Shown one piece after another: positions 61,660 to 64,000 of a stretch of DNA of 64,000 bases. The notes below the pieces were generated by a model. It did no database searches. It was given only the letters and a program-made list of their open reading frames with translations, and was not told where the DNA came from. The position numbers were made by a program, and so were the translations under genes. Within the stretch, counting starts at the first letter, position 1, and each line of letters opens with the position of its first letter. The stretch is from Prosapia bicincta (Eukaryota > Arthropoda > Insecta > Hemiptera > Cercopidae): assembly GCA_036971475.1 (NCBI GenBank), contig JBAIZL010000001.1:106741850-106805849 (forward strand), written 5' to 3'.

Positions 61660-62134
61660 ATTATTGAAATTTTATTATTTTTTCTAAAGAAGATAAATTT
61701 AGTTATAAATCAATTATTTATTAGATTACATATTATTAAATCATTTAATATAGAGTATGATATTTATACCTACTATATATAATATTTAAATTTTGTTGAA
61801 TTTTAGCTTTTATTGATTTTAATAAGTATAAATGATATTAATGATTAATTTAATATTTTTAAAAACAATAATAACCTTTAAAATTATATTGATATAAAAA
61901 CCTTGATATTTTTAACAAAATTTACGTTATTAAGATACGTAATATGTTTCTGGTTTAAGGTAAAAGTAGAAAAGTTAATTTGTATTAAAATGATATAGTA
62001 ATTGATATTATTGATAATTCATTAATTATAATAAAATGAAACAATAAGTTGAACCTAAAATAAAATTTTTAGCATAAAAGTCAACATAGGTTTCAAAGTT
62101 GTTTGATTAGATAACAATTTTTTATAACAAATTA
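61660..62134 (+). other. 3' flank of the plus-strand gene
   Basis: Possible 3' UTR with ATTAAA at 61735. Otherwise AT-rich. Confidence 0.4.
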
Positions 62135-62366
62135 AGGTTGAACCCCTCAAATCTGAACTAATTGGGGCTATATCCTGTTCGGATTTGCCGAAAAAATTCA
62201 GATTTCGGATCTGCTGTGTAATTTTTATTTGACAGAAGTGGGTTTTTTAATTAACGAACAATATTGGAGCATTCATTACATATTTATGTATCAAAAATTT
62301 AACAGTTTTGCAGTGCTTCAAGTGAAAAGTCTTTGGAACAACGCCATCAGGCAAAAGTTTCTCTGA

Positions 62367-62597
62367 ATGAATAAAATTGACGAGGCTGTATTTTTATGGT
62401 TTATACAAGAGAGGAAGAAAGGAGTTCCTATTAGTGGCCCATTAATACAAGAAAAGGCATTACAGTTAAACAAATTAATGAATGGTGATTTGGAATTTAC
62501 TACTAGGAATGGATGGTTGGATAGATGGTTTGTCTGTTCCTCTTGTCATGAAATCTCGGAAATGTGTTTTAAATTGACATGCCTAATTAAACCATGA
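62367..62597 (+). pseudogene. Tigger transposase N-terminal (CENP-B-type) fragment
   Basis: Reads D-E-A-V-F-L-W-F-I-Q-E-R-K-K-G-V-P-I-S-G, then I-Q-E-K-A-L-Q-L-N and N-G-W-L-D-R-W. This is the CENP-B-type helix-turn-helix of Tigger transposases (V-x-x-W-F-x-x-x-R-x-x-x-x-P-I-S-G-P-x-L-x-x-K-A). The frame leaves the family after W-F. Confidence 0.85.
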
Positions 62598-63414
62598 CAG
62601 TCTTCAAAATTGTTAAATATATGTTAGGGCCTATCTATGGTTTTTGTTATACCTCCTATTTATTAAGCAGTCATTATTTTACTAACGATTCTACTATAGC
62701 GATACTCTCTGACGATTGCAGAGAGTACTGATTGCAGAGAAAAACTCTCTCGATTTCAGACGACTTCAGAAAACTTCTCTGACGATTGCAGAGAAAAACT
62801 GCGTATTTTACAGCAAAGCGAAATGTTAGCACATTTCAATCCTACTTAAAGCCTAATAAGGCTCTTAAAACAGGATACTTCAGGCAGAAATAAAAGTAAT
62901 AAAAACATGTATTTTATCCAATGGAGGATGGTGAGCTTATAAATAATAATTATAGAATAAATATAGGCTATTACAAGCCGTTCAATAGAGGAAATACTGA
63001 CTCAGGGAAATCAATTTACAAGAAGCTAAACATCATTTTCTATTGTCGTTGGTAATATCCTACACCTAAATTGCAGTTAAACATATAATATTTTTCTTGT
63101 TATTTTTAATTTGTTTATAAATTTTCATTTTTTCCCATGCTAAGGGAGGGTCGGGCCTTCCCTAGGGTGCACTACTGCTTCCCACTAAAAGTCTTGCTTC
63201 TAAAGAGGAATCTTTTGCATCAGGCTTTAAAATGAGCAATCAGAGTCTCACAGTTTTAGCCTCCAGTAATGCCGTGGGAACAAATAAGCTACCATTATTG
63301 GTGATTGGAAAATCCAAAAAGCCACAAGCCCTTATAAATATGAACTAGAATGCTCTCCTTGTTCATTACAGAAATCAGTGTAAGGCGTGGATGACTGGTA
63401 GTATTTTCTAGGAG

Positions 63415-63657
63415 TTGTTCAAAATTGAATTTGTTCCTTCAGTAACAAAATTTAATGAAAAAAATGGACTGCCACCAAAAGCTTTACTTTTGATAGACAA
63501 TGCTCCTTCACATCCTTCAGACATGCAGTTGTTATATAAAAACATGAAAGCAATATATCTCTCACCTATTGTGACATTGTTGCTTCAGCCTAGATCAAGG
63601 TGTGCTGCACAACATAAAACTGAGCTACAGAAAAAAGCTTCTGCAAACATTAATTGA
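63415..63657 (+). pseudogene. Tigger transposase DDE fragment
   Basis: Reads A-L-L-L-I-D-N-A-P-S-H-P then K-A-I-Y-L-S-P-I-V-T-L-L-L-Q-P. This is the second catalytic D-N-A-x-x-H block and the L-P-P-N-x-T-x-L-x-Q-P block of Tigger; the usual third acid (Q-P-M-D) is R-S. The region before it (62600-63410) is too damaged to read. Confidence 0.85.
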
Positions 63658-64000
63658 GGACAATTGTTCTCTTTCTATTCCAGAAAAACTTAGGACGATT
63701 ACAATAAAGGATGAAATATACTGGGTAATTGAATCTTGGAATAACATTAGTAACACTTTACTGCAGAAATCTTGAAAGAAGCTCTGGAGTGAGCTCGAAT
63801 TTGTGGAAACACCACTTAGAACACGGGATGATGAAACTGAGCTCTTCAGCTCTCATTCAAAGAGTACCAGGATGTGAAGATGCTGAAGAAAGTTGTCTGG
63901 AAGAGTGGACAGCACTAGATAACAATGAAGAATATACCGAGCATGAAATGGTGTCTATGATCCAAGATCAATACGATGACCGTGTAGCAGATAGTGATAG

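Larger units (their letters stand above)
62135..64000 (+). mobile_element. Tigger (pogo-family) transposon, continues past the right edge
   Basis: The start GGTTGAACCCCTCAAATCTG, then TCGGATTTGCCGAAAAAATT, is the terminal inverted repeat style of Tigger elements. The coding order on the plus strand is CENP-B-type N-terminus (62367-62597), DDE piece (63415-63657) and a frameshifted C-terminus to 64000 (W-K-K-L-W-x-E type, 63777-63800). Around 62690-62830 four GACGATTGCAGAGA-type words repeat. No right end in the window. Confidence 0.8.

Overview
The window looks like an AT-rich, intron-bearing, transposon-packed animal nuclear genome. It is probably an arthropod and most likely an insect. The evidence is GT-AG introns of 3 to 18 kb, abundant Penelope-like, Helitron, piggyBac, hAT, MULE, pogo/Tigger/jerky and mariner-type remnants, and very many (TA)n and (CA)n tracts. 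I cannot name the species. No prokaryotic, rRNA or tRNA gene was seen.

Host genes. The only host genes I can support belong to one family, the multi-pass membrane hydrolases of the FAR-17a/AIG1/ADTRP type, and they are split into short exons. A minus-strand gene has exon 1 at 10844-10656, exon 2 at 6745-6608 and exon 3 at 3148-2931; its last exon was not found and may lie left of the window. A plus-strand gene has exon 2 at 44629-44751, exon 3 at 52052-52293 and a terminal exon 4 at 61500-61659. Two similar first exons precede it, at 19883-20035 and 26054-26209, and both end in phase 0 at a GTAAGT donor. The spliced product from either would be about 225 residues, close to the usual family length. 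The minus and plus genes are arranged head to head. Splice phases agree between them, so they are paralogues.

Mobile DNA by region. 0.5-1.9 kb: two Penelope-like (PLE) fold-backs and (TA)n arrays. 4.9-6.5 kb: PLE with a GIY-YIG domain between inverted arms. 11.4-13.0 kb: a ~165-bp tandem repeat, a PLE end and a Helitron helicase tail with a 3' hairpin. 16.0-17.6 kb: microsatellites and a second GIY-YIG PLE. 23.2-25.5 kb: a broken piggyBac element between two 173-bp direct repeats. 28.0-31.2 kb: a decayed LINE on the minus strand. 31.4-34.2 kb: Helitron ends and dispersed repeats. 35.6-40.4 kb: a jerky-like element carrying a 44-unit 23-bp array and interrupted by an intact DD82E (Sailor-type) transposon. 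43.1-44.1 kb: MULE relic. 48.4-49.0 kb: PLE fold-back. 49.5-50.2 kb: hAT-type MITE. 51.1-51.6 kb: jerky relic. 53.4-54.7 kb: transposase and PLE relics. 56.0-60.9 kb: mariner-like and PLE relics. 62.1-64.0 kb: Tigger element running off the right edge.

Almost everything between the host exons is transposon debris, so the host genes have been stretched by insertions. The most unusual objects are the 35.6-40.4 kb nested transposon with its satellite array and the widely spaced AIG1-like paralogues with duplicated first exons.
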